Shown: one piece after another, positions 61,993-64,000 of the stretch
Position numbering within the stretch: the first letter of the stretch is position 1
How the letters are laid out: each line of letters opens with the position of its first letter
NCBI RefSeq assembly: GCF_039595935.1
Contig: NZ_JBCNKR010000005.1
Coordinates: forward strand, 434,001 to 498,000
Direction of reading: 5' to 3'
Length of the DNA stretch: 64,000 nt
From: Flavobacterium sp.
Lineage (GTDB): Bacteria > Bacteroidota > Bacteroidia > Flavobacteriales > Flavobacteriaceae
Translations under genes and position numbers: made by a program
Notes under the pieces: generated by a model
Told to the model about the DNA's origin: nothing
The model's database searches: none
Seen by the model: the letters and a program-made list of their open reading frames with translations, nothing else

Positions 61993-63009
61993 ATGAACAC
62001 TATCATAACAAAGATCAAATTTTTTGTTTTTACAGTAGCATTATTTACATACGGTCATTTTTACGGCCAGACAAATAACGTAGAAACTAAGCTGGACAGT
62101 CTATTTCAAAAAGCACTTGAATCGAAAACTTTTAACGGAAATGTTTTAATTGCTAAAAAAGGTAAAATACTTTACGAAAAAGCTTTTGGTCAAGCTGATG
62201 CGAGTAATACTATTCTATTAAATAAAGAGTATCGTTTTCATATTGGTTCGATTGCTAAAGAATTTAATTCTGTTGGAATTATGATGCTTAAAGAACAGGG
62301 GAAATTAAAATTGGATGATCCGGTTTCGAAATTCCTTCCGGAACTTCCATCCTGGACCAATAAAATTAAAATCATAAATCTGCTTCAATATACAAGCGGA
62401 CTTCCGCAGATAAAATGGAGTGAAGTAAATCAGGATTCAGACAATATGGCTTTTCTGTTAAAGACTTCAGAACTTGATTTTGAACCGGGAACAAAGTATG
62501 ATTACAACAATAATAATGTGTTTTTGCAAAGACGTATTATTGAGAAAATCACCAAAATGAGTTTTAATTCGTTTGTGATAAAGAAAATCTTAAAACCTAT
62601 TGGAATCAAAAATGCAGTTGTCGATCCTGATGACAAAGAGCCTCTTTTTGCAAAATCTTACAACAGTAAAGGAAAACAGGATATTCTGAAATACAACATT
62701 TCCGGCTGGACGGCCTTGAACTTAAAAGATTTTTACAAATGGTCAGAAGCTATTAATTCTTTTAAAATTATCAATTCTGAATCTACACGTCAGCTTTTTG
62801 AACCTTTTTCTAAAGATAATCAAACGGGTCTTGGCGGCGGATCTATCGAAAACGGGAAAGTTACCAGTCATATTCATGATGGCGCTGCTTTTAATTATCA
62901 GGCTTTGTTAATCAGTAATCCTAATTTTACGATTATTTTAATGACTAATAATAAACAGAATAATTTGGAAGAAATTAGTAATTCGATAAAAAGTATAGTT
63001 GATAAATAA
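61993..63009 (+). CDS. Serine hydrolase (beta-lactamase/DD-peptidase-like)
   Basis: 338 aa, exported (signal peptide about 1-25, ending YGQ). SxxK motif SIAK (Ser86, Lys89); YDYNNNN as YxN-like; HDGAAFNY in place of the KTG element (HxG type). The family has class C beta-lactamase/esterase fold; substrate unknown. Confidence 0.88.
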   Translation: MNTIITKIKFFVFTVALFTYGHFYGQTNNVETKLDSLFQKALESKTFNGNVLIAKKGKILYEKAFGQADASNTILLNKEYRFHIGSIAKEFNSVGIMMLKEQGKLKLDDPVSKFLPELPSWTNKIKIINLLQYTSGLPQIKWSEVNQDSDNMAFLLKTSELDFEPGTKYDYNNNNVFLQRRIIEKITKMSFNSFVIKKILKPIGIKNAVVDPDDKEPLFAKSYNSKGKQDILKYNISGWTALNLKDFYKWSEAINSFKIINSESTRQLFEPFSKDNQTGLGGGSIENGKVTSHIHDGAAFNYQALLISNPNFTIILMTNNKQNNLEEISNSIKSIVDK

Positions 63010-63030
63010 ACATGATAAAATTTTAAGATT

Positions 63031-64000
63031 CTATAGTTTAATTTCTTTACACACGTAACCTTGGCTTTCAGAAAGATCTTTTGGGAAATTTAATAAAAAG
63101 CTACCACGCAATTCCCATAATATTAATGTCCCGTCTTTAAGAAAAATCCAGCGGGAAAAGCTTCTTTTTGAATTTCGGTTTTCTGTTAATTCAAAGAAAA
63201 TTGCATCCTTATATTTTCCTTCGTATTTATTTTTATCTACTCCATTTTCTTGCAAATCTTCTTCAAAATTATTTTTTGCTACTGTGCTTAAGGATTTAGA
63301 TTTAACCCAATGTATTTCACCTAAACAACTGTCGCAGTTTAATGTATATTTATAAATACGATTTTCTTTTAATAGATTTACCAAATGCTTTCTTTCATTA
63401 ATAATCGATCTTTTTGTACTCAATATTTCATTTATTCCGGAGATGGTGCAAAATTCAATATTTTTTGAGATTTTTAAATCCTTTATAGACATTTCAAGAC
63501 ATTCATCTCCTTCCCATTCAATTGAAGAAATATCAGCAATTTGCGCTTTAGTAATTTCAAACTCCTTTTCTAATAATTTGAATGTCTTTGGGAATTTATT
63601 TCTGGCTTCTAAATAATTTTCTTTATCCTCAAAAAATAATTCCCGAATTTTTCCAACTAATGAATTGTTAAATTCTTTTCCGCTTAACCTCTCTTTGTTG
63701 CCTGGATCCTTATCGGGTAATAGTTCCGAAACCAATTCGGAAATTTTTGAATTGTAAACTATCTTTCTATTTATATGCCATGGCAGCATATAAGGGTGTT
63801 GTCCTGCAGAGTATACAGAAAGTGTATCATTTTCTTTTATTACACTAACAATAATTAATGGATAATCATCTGTCCATTTCGAATCTTGAAGAGATAAAAC
63901 AGCTTGGTTTGCTTTCTTATAATCCTTGATTGTATTAATTGCAATAGAATTTATTTCTTCTGCTCTTTTATTTTTTTCTGTGTATTCTTTCCAAAGATTT
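63031..64000 (-). CDS. Unrecognised protein, 5' part beyond the window
   Basis: The frame is open to the right edge. The ATG at 63789 is internal: upstream codons 63790-63999 read on as a continuous charged sequence (NLWKEYTEKNKRAEEI..., then SVYSAGQHPYMLPWHINRK). At least 323 residues are visible. Near the C-terminus are CDSCLGEIHWVKSKSL and a final beta-rich SFLLNFPKDLSESQGYVCKE. No family recognised. Converges on the serine hydrolase gene. Confidence 0.7.
   Translation of the reverse strand, partial: NLWKEYTEKNKRAEEINSIAINTIKDYKKANQAVLSLQDSKWTDDYPLIIVSVIKENDTLSVYSAGQHPYMLPWHINRKIVYNSKISELVSELLPDKDPGNKERLSGKEFNNSLVGKIRELFFEDKENYLEARNKFPKTFKLLEKEFEITKAQIADISSIEWEGDECLEMSIKDLKISKNIEFCTISGINEILSTKRSIINERKHLVNLLKENRIYKYTLNCDSCLGEIHWVKSKSLSTVAKNNFEEDLQENGVDKNKYEGKYKDAIFFELTENRNSKRSFSRWIFLKDGTLILWELRGSFLLNFPKDLSESQGYVCKEIKL

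Noticed and set aside
1..64000. CRISPR array or prophage
   Set aside because: No regularly spaced direct repeats and no phage structural genes seen; all repeats found are palindromic intergenic elements.

Overview
The window looks like chromosome of a Flavobacterium-type member of the Bacteroidota. The DNA is AT-rich. Promoters follow the family pattern (TTG, 19-20 bases, TAnnTTTG), starts have A-rich upstream regions rather than Shine-Dalgarno boxes, and the gene set is typical: S46 peptidase, TonB-dependent receptor, SusC-style carboxypeptidase/plug modules, GbsR regulator, and no-SD tonB/exbBD. Many intergenic gaps carry small palindromic repeats. Most of the window is housekeeping DNA. 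One stretch of about 10 kb (20.5-30.3 kb) is accessory and is the main point of interest.

Layout. 0-20.5 kb: an alpha-2-macroglobulin-like protein with an embedded TonB-plug module (cut by the left edge), S46 dipeptidyl peptidase, a small outer-membrane barrel, obg, a CBS/HlyC transporter, adk, hpt, a glucose/sorbosone dehydrogenase lipoprotein, a TonB receptor, a helical-repeat protein, purK, purE, an M3 peptidase and a SanA-like protein. 20.5-30.3 kb, all minus strand: a putative peptide-modification cluster. It has two 56-58 aa 'GDL' peptides (DUF1843-like, absent from a standard ORF list), a radical SAM/SPASM maturase, a methyltransferase, a heme-oxygenase-fold protein, an ATP-grasp enzyme, a glycosyltransferase and an adenylate-forming ligase. 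Upstream of these lie three small beta-rich proteins (one DUF1842-like) and a 45 aa membrane peptide. Four of the small genes share a structured 5' leader whose hairpin stem shows compensatory changes.

30.6-34.8 kb: a GbsR/MarR regulator with a palindrome repeated before itself and before the next operon, three small membrane proteins, a fatty acid desaturase, a TIGR01777-like epimerase and an SRPBCC protein, probably a membrane-lipid response unit. 34.9-43.4 kb: a UbiA-like membrane protein, gcvP, a KAS III-like enzyme, a methyltransferase, a glycosyltransferase and an MlaE/MlaF-type ABC importer. 43.5-53.1 kb, minus strand: SprT-like protein, SDR, M28 peptidase lipoprotein, a tightly packed seven-gene run (redoxin, YHS, DoxX, DinB, TANGO2/NRDE, ATP-grasp, LysE), a Crp/Fnr regulator and an acyl-CoA dehydrogenase.

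53.6-64 kb: chalcone-isomerase-like protein, glutamate dehydrogenase, a complete IS481-family insertion sequence that landed inside a palindromic repeat (5-bp target duplication GAAAT), tonB facing exbD/exbB, folC, tRNA-Val(TAC), a lipoprotein, a serine hydrolase, and a gene cut by the right edge.

The best candidate for something undescribed is the GDL-peptide/radical-SAM cluster with its shared, covarying RNA leader. A second is a 14-base motif with a palindromic core found upstream of both the KAS III gene and the acyl-CoA dehydrogenase. All family names were assigned by reading the sequence; no database search was run.
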